Positions 11,162 through 21,587 of a DNA stretch of 64,000 bases are shown one piece after another (the stretch's first letter is position 1; each line of letters starts with the position of its first letter). Location: assembly GCA_034359265.1 (NCBI GenBank), contig CP136893.1:46449501-46513500 (forward strand), written 5' to 3'. The stretch is from Canna indica. Its lineage: Eukaryota; Streptophyta; Magnoliopsida; Zingiberales; Cannaceae. The notes under the pieces were generated by a model. It made no database searches, was not told the DNA's origin, and saw only the letters and a program-made list of their open reading frames with translations. The translations under genes were made by a program, and so were the position numbers.

Positions 11162-11897
11162 CAATACTAGAATATTGGCTATCAGCCACGGGGCTCACCG
11201 ACGGCCGCCAAGGCCGTCAGAACTATTCATGGCTTTCCGACGGCCACAACGATCGTGGCTGATGTAACCATATCAGCCGCGGCTAGCATACGGCCACCTA
11301 AGGTCGTCGCTCATAATTGATGGCGCATACAGGGCGCGAAATGAAATAACTTTGTAGCAATGGCTTAGCGGGGGCATCGAGCCATGGGTGATATAAAATA
11401 TGTCAAAAGCCACGTCTAGCATCAGTCATCACTTATTAATTGATGGCGCGAAAATAAAAAACTCTTCACCGACGGTTTCGTGTCGGCCGCATCGGCCGTC
11501 GGTGATATTTTTAGTAAGAGTCCACGGTTTACTGACGGCTGTTGGGCCGTCGGTCATAAACCTTTTATTTGCATTTGTGCCTGACCCTTCCTCTTCTACT
11601 TCTCTTCTTCTCTCCCGTGTGTCATCACTGTTGTCGCCTCCCGTCTTCCTACCGCGCCTCACCGCTACCCTCGCCGCCCGTCGCCGCCCACTATCGGTTT
11701 CAACCTTTTGCCACCGACCCCTTTTCTTAGTGAGCTAGGCATTATCGATCTGACCCTTCCTCTTCCACCCCATTTTTGATCAGGTCGCCACCACTGTCGG
11801 CGTCTACACGCCGGACGCCGATAGTGGTGAACGACGCCGGCGTATTGACGTCGACGCCTGGTTTGGGGCCGAATCCCTCGGCCCTAACCAGATGAAC

Positions 11898-11924
11898 AGT
11901 AGCCGACAGCTAGTGTCGGCTACT
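11898..11924. repeat. perfect 11-bp stem-loop
   Basis: AGTAGCCGACA, a five-base loop (GCTAG) and TGTCGGCTACT form a perfect stem in the CACTA-2 subterminal region. A degenerate counterpart lies in CACTA-1 near 9075-9105, so it is a family feature. Confidence 0.8.
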
Positions 11925-12206
11925 ATTTGATTAGGGGTTTAATTACCCCTAATCTTAGGTTTTATTTTTTTTTAGATTTATGTATTATCTGTTATTTGTT
12001 GAATTTATGTGTTGAATGTAAACTAATTTTAGATTAATTTTAGATTAATTATTGATTTATTATGTGTTAATTGTAGATTTTATATGTTAATTGTAGATGA
12101 ATTAAATTTTTACTGTTATATTAAATTTAGGTTAGTTTTAGGGTTAGTTAATTAATTAAGGGTAGAATAAATGTTAGGGTTAATTTTAGTTGGGTGTAAT
12201 TGTAAT

Positions 12207-12345
12207 TTTAAAATCATCCACTTTGGACTCGCACACGCCGAAATCGTCCACTTTGGACTCGTGCACGCCGAAATCATCCACTTTGGACTCATGCTTGCCG
12301 GAATCGTCCAATTTGGACTCGCGTGCGGGGGAATCGTCCATGGCT
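12207..12345. repeat. 30-bp tandem array, about 4.5 units, CACTA-2
   Basis: Units have the form AAATCGTCCACTTTGGACTC plus GTGCACGCCG. The core is the reverse complement of the CACTA-1 array core and contains GTCCA-CTT-TGGAC. Unit length differs from the 26 bp of CACTA-1. Confidence 0.85.
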
Positions 12346-12372
12346 TTGTAGATAGTGGCGATAGACGCTAGA

Positions 12373-12605
12373 GGAGTTTGACGAGGGTGGATGGGTCGAG
12401 GCCGCAGGTGGCTGGGAGCATGGTCGTGTTTATGGCTTCGCAGATAGTGGCCATATACGCGCCATGTTAGGGCCACTTGGGGCACCGACCCCTCCCGCTG
12501 CGGGTGAGAGGCCCTCGACATCGCGGATGTAGGACCAAAGCCGGATAGCGGCCTTGGAGTCCGAGCTATTCGAATCTTACGAGCCACCACAAAAACCCCT
12601 TGGTC
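12373..12605 (+). pseudogene. TNPA/Ptta-like exon fragment of CACTA-2
   Basis: The plus frame reads EEFDEGGWVEAAGGWEHG then RVYGFADSGH, closely matching the CACTA-1 TNPA-like piece at 4720-4817. It runs into the Copia-D1 LTR near 12611. There is no start codon or upstream exon. Confidence 0.65.
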
Positions 12606-12611
12606 GTGAGA

Positions 12612-13550
12612 GACTCTACTCACAAGTCAAGATTGATGTCTAGCAACGTGTCATGACTACACGGATAGTGTGAGGTTCAATCTATAGGGGATCGAACGCC
12701 CTTCGGCGTTTAGTTACCGTTTAACTAAGTCCCTTGGTTACAATGTCCTGAAGTCGGTTAGGGACGGAAGAAGTGTCAAACCCTAATACCGATTCATATG
12801 TATTCCACCCGCCAAGATGTCATCTCAATAATGAAACGTTGGAAACATCTTCCTAACTTTCATGTGTACTCTAGCCAAAGATTCCTGAGTCGACACTTGC
12901 AGGGACACATAGGACATTATCTCTTATCACTAGAAGTAACCAATTCCATGTTGGTTGCTCACCTACCTCCACGAATGCTTCCCCATGCCCAGTAATACCC
13001 GGCACATAACGCTGAGGGCCACGCAGGGATAGAACCAAAACAATGGGTCATCAATCACAAGGTAACCATGACAACCTCAGGTCCAAGGACTGCTTGCACC
13101 TACTATCACCTGAGGAACATCCTATTGACACTCATATAACGATTCCATTCTGTGGTCCTCGTGTAGGTTCATTCAGTGAACTAATTCTCTAATGAGCACA
13201 TGCACTTATACATTAATGACGGCTTATAGGTAACTATGAGATCAACTACCCCCTTATCGTATAAGGCATGTACCAAGTGCACCAGTCTATTCGGAATCAT
13301 TAATCCTCTAATTGTTGATCCTACAACTGGGAACATTTAGAACAGGGGCATCAGGATTCCAAGTCTCACTGGCATGATCTCATCATAGCCTTGGAAACAA
13401 TTGCACGGGTTCATGGGGTTCATCACAATCTAATATATACAAAATATAGATGCAGCATATGATGAAAAGTTGCCTGATATTATTCATTAACTTAAAAATA
13501 GTTCCCTACACATCAACATGTGATTGGCTCAAGGGCACTATTTTTTTTCA
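12612..13550 (-). repeat. 3' LTR of Copia-D1 (low end truncated)
   Basis: On the minus strand the LTR begins TGAAAAAAAATAGTGCC at 13550, right after a purine tract GTGAGAGAT. It is homologous over most of its length to the plus-strand Copia-D2 LTR at 53716-54828; shared blocks include CTCACAAGTCAAGATTGA and CAATCACATGT. The terminal CA at the low end cannot be recognised, so it is probably truncated. Confidence 0.75.
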
Positions 13551-14222
13551 ATCTCTCACTTGCACCTGTAGCCAATCATTGCAGTATTTAATACCCATAC
13601 AACTTAACTGGCGATCGAACTGCTGCTGTGGTAATGGCTTTGTGAATGGATCCGCTATATTGTCTTTCATGTCGACACGTTCAACATTTATATCACCACG
13701 TCCAATGATCTCTTTGATCAGGTGATACCGCCTTAGAATGTTTTTTGATTTATGGTGGGATCTAGGTTCCTTTGCTTGAGCAACAGCCCCAGTGTTATTA
13801 CAATAAATGGGGATTGGACCGGCAACCTTAGGAACAATACCCAGCTCAGAGATAAATTTCTTTATCCACACTCCTTCCTTTGCGGCTTCGCTTGCAGCGA
13901 TGTACTCAGCTTCTGTCACCGAGTCAGCCACGGTTCTTTGCTTGGAACTTTTCCAGCTTATTGCACCATCATTCAGAGTAAATACATACCTAAAAATAGA
14001 TTTAATATTATCCGGATCCGATTGGAAAGTAGAATCTATGTAGCCCTCTAGTTTAAAATCTGACCCACCATAAATCAGGAGAATATCATTAGTCCTTCTC
14101 AAGTACTTAAGAATGTTTTTTACGGCTTTCCAATGATCCTCTCCAAGATCTGCTTGAAATCAGCTAGGTACCCCTAGGGCATAAGCGACATGAGGCCAAG
14201 TACATAGCATAGCATACATGAT
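13548..14222 (-). pseudogene. Copia-D1 reverse transcriptase C-terminus and RNase H
   Basis: An open stretch of 184 codons (14102-13548) carries the diagnostic copia RNase H blocks: ISWKSSKQRTVADSVTEAEY, YCNNTGAVAQAKEPRSH, ILRRYHLIKEI and DNIADPFTKPL. It reads through the stop into the purine tract of the 3' LTR. The upstream part (14103-14222) continues the RT C-terminus and is then cut by a gypsy LTR at 14223. In this family RNase H degrades the RNA template during cDNA synthesis. As a fragment it is non-functional. Confidence 0.9.
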
Positions 14223-14865
14223 TGTCACACCCCAACTTAGGGTAGTGTGACCGGCCAGGGTCTATGTCCTACCCTGAAGCTGACTACATACACTAACTGA
14301 TGAGAAACCAGAAGCACGTAAATAAAAAATAACAACAATACAGCTTTATTTAAATTTTTAAAGAAGGATCACAATTTTTATAAAAAGGAAAAGTTGCGAA
14401 ACATCAACCACAATAGGAAACAACTCGAATTTAAAGTCGAATACATGTTTCAAATAGACAACTCCCAATGTATGAAAACAATAGTCCTAGACATCTAGAC
14501 AATGACTACTGGACGCTGCTACAAAATCCACGCCACTACCTGCCCTCCAGCTGCACCATGACTCCAAGCATCAACTCACTGATCGGGCTCTGCAAAATAA
14601 GAGAAATAAACCGTGAGTCCACATGGGACTCAGTGAGCGGTTCTTCCGAACCTCCACATAAATCCCCAAAAATCACATGTATATAAATCAGAAAGATATA
14701 AAGTTAGGGATTTAATATAATCCTGATATGACAACCGACCCCAAGAGTCGTCTTGTATAGACCATACGATCATATAACCAGCCATAATAGTCCAACCAAA
14801 TAAGATGGCACTCGGCCACAAGGGCTTGCTCATGAACTAATGGTTCGGCTCTATCTAGTCCTACC
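14223..14865 (-). repeat. gypsy LTR fragment (3' half), inserted in Copia-D1
   Basis: It begins TGTCACACCCCAACTTAGGG, the inverted end of a Tekay-type gypsy LTR like those at 33698, 44614 and 57719. It contains the related blocks ATGAC-CAGTGAGCGGTTC and CTCTGCAAAATAAGAG. The other LTR end is missing and copia sequence resumes near 14866. Confidence 0.75.
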
Positions 14866-15096
14866 ATTCAATAACAGTAATACTCTGGTCGTAGTTGCCT
14901 TTGTTTAGCAATCTACTTATTCTCAACCCCTGCAACAATTTGCAAATGTGAGCACCACAACTAGTATCCAATACCAATGCAGTAGAATTTTGTAATGATA
15001 AATTTATTTCAATAACAAAAGCACCTGCGGAGGGGACTTCAGAAGCCCTCTTTTGCTTTACTTCTGCAATAAACTCTGTGTAGTTGTGCTTCTAGT
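14866..15096 (-). pseudogene. Copia-D1 protease fragment
   Basis: On the minus strand the frame reads EFIAEVKQKRASEVPSAGAF, then LSLQNSTALVLDTSCGAHIC and KLLQGLRISRLL. This is the copia aspartic protease start with the active-site DT(S/G) block. It ends at the TR-GAG-1 insertion (15097) and lies downstream, in element order, of the gag pieces at 28995-29088 and 33266-33697. Confidence 0.75.
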
Positions 15097-16105
15097 GCCT
15101 TCTTACCGAGAGCACTCTTCCACCTCAACCTAAGGGATAACTCAACTAATCCTAGTAAACTAAGTTTACACTAGTGGCTTTACACCTTCTATACCAAGGA
15201 TACCACTCAATCACAAGACCTAACACTAGGTCTTCTTACAAGCTCAAATACAAAGAAATAAACAAGAAAATACAACACCAAATGGAGCAATAAATCAACC
15301 AATAAAATACTTAGCTCCAAACAAAGTTTCCTAGCTTCCTCTTGATGCCTTTGATGATGAAGCAATGAAGTAAAGGCATAATCAAGGAGATGAAAGGTTC
15401 AAGCTAGGGTTTTCACAAGATTAACTCAATGAAAGCTTAGAATTGATCAAGGATGGCTCAATGAAGTGTAGGAGTGATCAAAAGTTGTGTGGGAAGGCTC
15501 TCATGGCTTCCTATTTATAAGACATAAAGAGAAGGAGTGAAAAGGCGGCTCAACAGGTGGAAAAGTAGCCATTTTCGCCGTATGGTCGATGGCCGTCGAT
15601 CGTTGATCGACCGAAAGCAAACTGCTGCTTTCTGGCACACTTCGGTCGACTGATCGGTCGACCGAATTGGCTACTACCAATTTTCGGCTTCGTCCGATCG
15701 ACCGCCCGGTCTACCGAATTGGCTACTGCTAATTTTCCTCTACATTCGGCGACCGACCGATCGACCGAACCTAGGCTGAACTTAATTTTTTCAGCCTTAT
15801 TCTTGCGCGCTTCATTTCGGGTTCTGGCCTTCAACGTGCGTCAACTTGAAGAGCTCTCCATGTGTTATTTAGACTCGTCCAAGACGTCTTTGGTGCACAC
15901 ATTGAACTTCGAGAGATTTCCACGACGAACCCGAACGCGTCGATCAATGTCTTTTCGATTTTCTGATTTCTTCGATATTTCCGATCGAGGACATCGAGCA
16001 CTAACCGATATGGAACCAACAAATATTTCTCAATGAAACATTAGTTCCATGTTTGTTATCATCAAAACCGAGATTAAGACCAAGGTAGAAAACCTTAGGC
16101 CAACA
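15097..16105 (-). repeat. 3' LTR of TR-GAG-1 (U5 end missing)
   Basis: Near-identical to the 5' LTR at 27974-28994, with a few percent differences by eye. On the minus strand it starts TGTTGGCCTAAGG at 16105. The TATA box (TATAAATA on minus) is at 15520-15513 and palindromes lie at 15590-15770. It joins Copia-D1 abruptly at 15097. Confidence 0.88.
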
Positions 16106-16120
16106 ATCTTCCCCTTTTTG
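16106..16120 (-). other. polypurine tract of TR-GAG-1
   Basis: On the minus strand AAAAAGGGGAAGAT directly precedes the TGTTGGCC start of the 3' LTR. This is the expected plus-strand primer site. Confidence 0.75.
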
Positions 16121-16337
16121 ATGATGACAAACATCCTTAAGAAAATATCTACAATTAAGCATAGAGGATATCAAATATGGGATTTCTTCCCCTATCAACA
16201 TGCATATTTATGTAATAGAACTCCCCCGATATATGTGCATGGTTTTCCTATATTTTCTTCCCCTTTACCTATATTTTCCGCCCCCTTTTGACATCAATCA
16301 AAAAGGGCAAGAAAAGCCAACCTATAGTCAAAGTTGA
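16121..16337. other. TR-GAG-1 non-coding DNA left of the Harbinger insertion
   Basis: A 217-bp T/C-rich stretch (several TTCCCCTTT motifs) between the PPT and the Harbinger end. No gene seen. Confidence 0.6.
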
Positions 16338-16811
16338 GGGCCTGTTTGTTAGGGCCTGTTTTGGGTTTTCATTTTCAATCGAAAACGAAAACGGTTTGAA
16401 ATTTTGTTTGTTGACCGAAACAAGGTTGTTTTCATTTTTCGGTTTTGCGAAAATTCATTTTCGCGAAACACGCAAATATATTGGATCGGGAAAATGACTT
16501 GGATATGTTTTCCTTGTTTTCACGAAACTTGCGAAATCGAGCGGTGGCATACTTGTAATATCCACTCGTTTCGCCCGTTTCACCCGAAAACACGAACAAA
16601 ACCGGATGTTTCACCGGTTAGGGCTCACCCACTCCACCCCTCGACCCCTCGACACCCTTCTTCGGCTGCTGCTGGCGACAAGCGAAAACATATCGTCGTC
16701 TGTTGAAATTGATCGTTGCCGGTCCAAATTGATCCCCGACCTCTTGATTTCTTCACCTTCGGCTACAACATTGCCGGTTTCTTGCTTTCCTTACCTTCAG
16801 GTTCGTGATTT

Positions 16812-17320
16812 CATCTAGGGTTTCCACATTCAGTCAATCTTTTTCGATCTATGGTTGTCATGTTACCCGATCTAGGGTTGTGATATTACCCGATCTAGGG
16901 TTTTCGGTTTTCAGCTCTACGGTTTTAATGATAACCCGATCTAGGGTTTTGATTTTTGGATCTAGGGTTTTGATGTTAGATCTAGGGTTTTGAAGTTTGA
17001 TCTGGGGTTTTGAATTTTTGTCTTTATTTTTTATTGTCTACCCGATATAGGGTTTTCACTTTGATCGTTGCCGGTCTTTGATATTCTTTGATGCTATTTT
17101 TTTGATGTTTTATAATATTTGATACTATTTTTCCAATCTATGTTGTATTGTTTCCTCGATCTATGGTTGTGATGTTCGGGTTTTAATCTAGGATTTTGTC
17201 CTAGGGTTTGTTCGAGCTGGTTTTGATGTTCTTCCGAGATGTGATGTTCGGGTTTTGATGCTAGGGTTTATTTGTATTTGCTTGTTTTCCTATGGTACCA
17301 CCTTGGGTTTTGATCTAGGG
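16812..17320 (+). repeat. dispersed TCTAGGGTTTT (telobox-like) repeats
   Basis: At least eight copies of (A/G)ATCTAGGGTTTTGAT or close variants occur between 16812 and 17320, with spacing of about 17-45 bp. The core AGGGTTT (AAACCCT on the other strand) is the plant telobox, common in promoters and leaders. These are not tandem TTTAGGG telomere units. Confidence 0.7.
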
Positions 17321-17735
17321 TTTGTATTTGCTTATTCTTCTGAGTTCTTGAGTGTGAATATAGTTTACAGACACTTTGTATTTGCTTGTTCTTCCGAGTT
17401 CTTGAGTACGATAGAAGGAACTTATAATTGACTGTGAAAATGATTTCACATTTTGACAGAAGGAACTTATATACATTTCTTGGTTATGCTATATTTTATA
17501 TTAAAATTGACTGTGAAAATGATTGGTTGAATTGGAGTAAGGTTTCTGTGAAAAAGATTGCATTTTTATTATTTTTTATATTTGGTTAAACAAATTTTTA
17601 GTTTGTTTTAATAAGAAGACTAGCTAGAGATAATTCAAATGCTAAAAGTGATTGATGTACATACTTTCGATAGCTTGTCAGCAATAATGATAGATGTAGA
17701 AAAGTCAGAATCACATATTAGTTCTTGTTCATGCT

Positions 17736-18745
17736 TTATATATGCTTCATGCTGCTTCATATAATAGTTTCAGTTCATGTGTATATATTAATGTTGCTTG
17801 TATTATAATGTTCAGTCTTGGCTCAGTCTGTTTAGTTTCTGTTCATGCTTCATGCTGGTTGTATTTGTCATGTTCATGCTTCTTGTTCAGTCTTGTTCAT
17901 GCCAAAATGCTGCTTGTTTTAGTCATGTTCAGTCATGTTGCTTGTATTATATTCATGTTGCTTGTTTTAGTATGTTCAGTCTTGTTCATGCTTCATGCTG
18001 CTTCTTTTAGTCATGTTAATGCTTCATGCTGATTATTACTTCTGTTCAGTCTTGTTCTAGCCAAAATGCTGCTTGTTTTAGTCATGTTCAGTCATGTTGC
18101 TTATATTATATTCGTGTTGCTTGTTTTAGTCTGTTCAGTCTTGTTCATGCTTCATGCTTTATGCTGCTTGTTTCAGTCTGTTCAGTCTTGTTCATGCTTC
18201 ATGCTTCAAGCTACTTGTATTATTAGTCTTGTTCTTATTCATGCTTCATGCTTCATGCTGCTTCATATAATAGTTCCAGTTCATGTGTATATATTCATGT
18301 TGCTTGTATTATAATGTTCAATCTTGGCTCAGTCTGTTCAGTTTCTGTTCATGCTTCATGCTGGTTGTATTAGTCATGTTCATGCTTCATGTTGCACAGT
18401 CTGTTCAGTCTTGTTCATGCTTCATGTTGCTCAGTCTGTTCAGTCTTGTTCATGTTTCATGCTGCTTTTTTTAGTCATGTTAATGCTTCATGCTAATTAT
18501 TACTTCTGTTCAGTCTTGTTCTAGCCAAAATGCTACTTGTTTTAGTCATGTTCAGTCATGTTGCTTGTATTATATTCATGTTGCTTGTCTTAGTCTGTTC
18601 AGTCTTGTTCATGCTTCATGCTGCTTGTTTCAGTCTGTTCAGTCTTGTTCATGCTTCATGCTTTAAGCTGCTTGTATTATTAGTCTTGTTCTTATTCATG
18701 CTTCATGTTGCTTCATATAATAGTATTAGTCATGTTCATGCTTGG
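17736..18745 (+). repeat. 1-kb tandem/higher-order repeat of TGTTCAGTC-TTGTTCATGC units
   Basis: Short units (TGTTCAGTCTTGTTCATGC, TTCATGCTGCTTG, TAGTCATGTTCAGTCATG) are iterated throughout. A longer block starting CTTCATATAATAGTT at 17755 recurs at 18261, a 506-bp offset with few changes, so a higher-order duplication is present. All frames open across it read as Cys/Leu/Phe/Val low-complexity strings and are not credible proteins. Confidence 0.85.
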
Positions 18746-18922
18746 TCGAGGGTAAAATGAGAATTAATTTTATTTGAATGTGTATATATTCATATTGCTT
18801 GTATTATAATTCATGTTATAGTTCATGAATGTTGAATATTCATGCAAGCTGTTGACTATTATTTTTTTATTGACTGTTGCTTGTATTATAATTCATGTTA
18901 TTTTTAATAGATATAATTATAT

Positions 18923-19898
18923 ATGAGTCTCCATCGTAATCCGAGGGAGAAGTCAGAAAACTGGTCCAAAAATGCTATGGAGGATTTTTTGTTTATATTG
19001 TATAATAAACAAACAGAATTAGGTACTTTGAATTTTGACAAGCCTGTATGGGAAGAAATTAGCAATAGGCTTCTAGAAAAATGTGGCACTAGATACGGGG
19101 TCGATCAGTGTAAGGGAAAGAAGAATTGCCTTCATCGTATGTTTAAAGACTTCCAGGAGTTGATTAATCACACCGGGGTCACCTGGAATCCCGACACAGG
19201 AAGGATTGAGGCTGACGAAATGGTGTGGAATAACACGATAAGGATTTTCGTAATAGAGTAAGGTTGTAAGTTGGGTAGCATTTTAATAGAGTTTATTTCG
19301 TGTGCAGAGAGAAGGAAAAAAAGAGTGTTTCAAACAGTTTAAGAATGGGCCACCTGCCAACTACACATTGTTGGAATTACTTTTCCAAAATCAATCGGCA
19401 ACTGGTGGGTTGGCTCAGTCATCTACACAGGCGCCTTTGAATTCATCTGAGGAGCGTTAGTTAGATGAGGAATTATTGGGGCATAATGAACGCGGTAAGG
19501 AGCCTCTTGTGGAAGAGGAAGGGGAAGAGGAGGACACGGGGGATAACGACCATGAAATCCCTCGACGCCCATCTGTTTCTTCAAGCCATAGCCGCAGTAA
19601 GAAACGAGGATCAGCGAGAACATCTCTAGAACAAGAGAGGCAAAAGATGTATGAACTCATTAGTGAACACTTTGCAACTCGTCGTGTTCGAAGTGAGGCA
19701 ACATCAGTGTGTACTACACCCCCACCCGTAGATCTATATAGCCTAGCAAATTGCGTTGAGCGCATTAGTAATTTGCAGGGGCTATCTATAGAAACTCATG
19801 CAAAGACTTGCCGTTTCATGCTTGCTAATGCGGAATCTCGGATACTTATTATGACGTTGCAAGATGGCAAACTAAAGAACTTTTTGGAAACTTTGTAG
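18923..19898 (+). pseudogene. Harbinger ORF1: Myb/SANT-like DNA-binding protein, one premature stop
   Basis: Exon 1 (18923 to about 19254) encodes a Myb_DNA-bind_3-type domain: NWSKNAMEDFLFILYNKQ, KPVWEEISNRLLEKCG and the tail HTGVTWNPDTGRIEA, the usual trihelix-like spacing of W residues. An intron with its acceptor at 19306-19307 leads to exon 2 (19308-19898): KECFKQFKNGPPANYTLLEL, a Glu/Asp-rich stretch, a basic patch and a helical C-terminus. A TAG at 19458-19460 interrupts exon 2. In plant Harbinger elements the ORF1 protein binds the element ends and brings the transposase into the nucleus. It lies upstream of, and on the same strand as, the transposase. Confidence 0.85.
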
Positions 19899-20130
19899 TG
19901 AGTGAGTGGACTGTCATTTGTGTAATTTGAACTAAACACTTTGTGCACCCTTGTATGTTCACCTTTGCATACAGTCTTGTTACTTTATTTATTTCAGATA
20001 CTTTTTCAGTGTTGTTACTTTATTTGTTTCGGATACTTATTTCGGTTTAGAATAAAAGAATATTTGATTATTTAAGTTTAAGATGAATTACATATTTGTG
20101 TGATGATTTCTTTCTCTATGTTGTCGTAGA

Positions 20131-21460
20131 ATGAATCATCCACCAAATACATCACATGAATCAGATAGTGATGAAGAGCAATATTGTGATGATGTTATAT
20201 TAGTAATAATGTTGGATATAATGGAATCATTAGACAACCAACTAAATGCTCCTCCACGAAGAGCAGTACACACTTCAATGTTGAGAGGTGTTGACTACGT
20301 CCAAGAGTTGATACATAGTCCAATTAGATGCTAAAAAATCTTCGAATGGAGCCATCTCTCTTCCTAAGATTATGTGGTGAACTTAGGAGATTAGGCTTAG
20401 AGGATAAAAATATTTATGTGGAAGAAGCTGTCGCTATGTTCATGTATACAATTTGTCACAATGAACGAGTTCGATTAGTTGCAGAGCGATACCAACACTC
20501 AACTCAAATATGTCACAAATGGTTCAAGTATGTACTTAAAACGGTTCTAAGGTTGGGAACCGAACTTATACAACCCCGTGAACCGCAAACAATTCAACTG
20601 GAGATTCATGGAAATCCACGGTGGTTTCCATATTTTAAGGTAATTTACAACACTTAGGCACATTATTTTAGCCTTAAGGGGTCTTACTAATCGAAGCATG
20701 GTTTTGTAGAATTCCATAGGGGCAATTGATGGGACTCATGTCTCCGCTTTCGTTCCCGCCAACAAATCATCTTTATATCGTGGCCGTAAGGGAACAACAA
20801 CACAAAATGTGATGGCGGCCTGCGCCCATAACATGCAGTTCACATATGTGAAGGCGGGTTGGGAGGGAACCGCAAATGATTCACGGATTTTTGCACATAC
20901 AATATACTCTCCTAACACGGATTTTTCGATGCCAAACGGAGGTAAAATTCATGAACCATAACCACATTCTTGTATTGGTTTTATTACTAATACATTTTAT
21001 ACATTGTATTGAGAGATGAATATTATTTGATCGATGCCGGATATCCTAATGTACCTGGATTTTTGGCACCTTATCGAGGTGAAAGATATCATCGATCAGA
21101 TTATCGTAGTCGAGGCCCAACGTCTAAAAGAGAATTGTTTAACCGACAGCATTCATCTTGTCGAAATATTATCGAACGATGCTTTGGACTCTTAAAAGCA
21201 CATTTTCCGATCCTAAAGATGATGCTGAACTATGGGGTTTCAAGACAAGGAAGTATTGTATTAGCTTGTTGTGCAATTCACAACTTTATTATTAAATATA
21301 AATTTTTGATGAATTAGTAGAAATTTGGAACAATGAAGAAGTTATTATTGATGATGATAATGAACCTACATCATCAATAGGTGAACCTTCTTCTAGCAAA
21401 AATGTAATGCATGGTATTCGTGAGGGTATCGCTAATCAACTTTGGGCGCATCGCCGCTGA
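20131..21460 (+). pseudogene. HARBI1-type DDE transposase, three exons, two small frameshifts, triad intact
   Basis: The exons are 20131-20639, 20710-20941 and 21016-21460, with GT-AG introns; the splice at 20941/21016 restores GDEYYLIDAGYPN. Key residues are Asp in GAIDGTH (20728), Asp in LIDAGYPN (21033) and Glu in NIIERCFG (21174), the complete DDE set of DDE_Tnp_4. An HTH region precedes it (RLVAERYQHSTQICHKWF). Two one-base frameshifts are visible, at the A-run near 20330-20338 and the T-run at 21303-21307; without them the frame runs to TGA at 21460. It cuts and inserts the element. The limited damage suggests recent activity. Confidence 0.88.
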
Positions 21461-21587
21461 TGTATTTTCATTTTTTATGTTAATAGATACAATGATGTTA
21501 TTTTCATGATGCTTTGAATTTATTAGTTTTGTTAGTGCATAGTACCAATAATATACTAACATACTTGCGATATCATAACAGAATAGT

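Larger units (their letters stand above)
11162..12611 (+). mobile_element. CACTA-2, internally deleted relative of CACTA-1 in inverse orientation
   Basis: It starts CAATACTAGAATATTGGC (third base changed from CACTACTAG). It follows CACTA-1 read backwards through the subterminal repeats (CCGACGGCC, GCCGTCGGTGA, 11190-11560), a GC-rich segment, a tandem array and then directly a TNPA-like exon. The TNP2 gene is missing altogether. The right end is lost where Copia-D1 begins. The 11930-12200 stretch is AT-rich with no gene. GAC at 11159-11161 is a possible target duplication. Confidence 0.75.

Noticed and set aside
10757..11170. 137-codon plus-strand open frame in CACTA-3
   Set aside because: Pyrimidine-rich leader-like sequence of low complexity with no domain; cut by CACTA-2.
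12186..12623. 145-codon minus-strand open frame
   Set aside because: It is antisense to the TNPA-like exon and the 30-bp array; the homologous CACTA-1 coding strand is the other one.
16812..17320. Interstitial telomere
   Set aside because: The motifs are spaced TCTAGGGTTTT units, not tandem TTTAGGG repeats.
17736..18760. Several open frames of 60-96 codons rich in Cys, Leu, Phe and Val
   Set aside because: They are read-throughs of the short tandem repeat in different frames, with no domain and no coding pattern.
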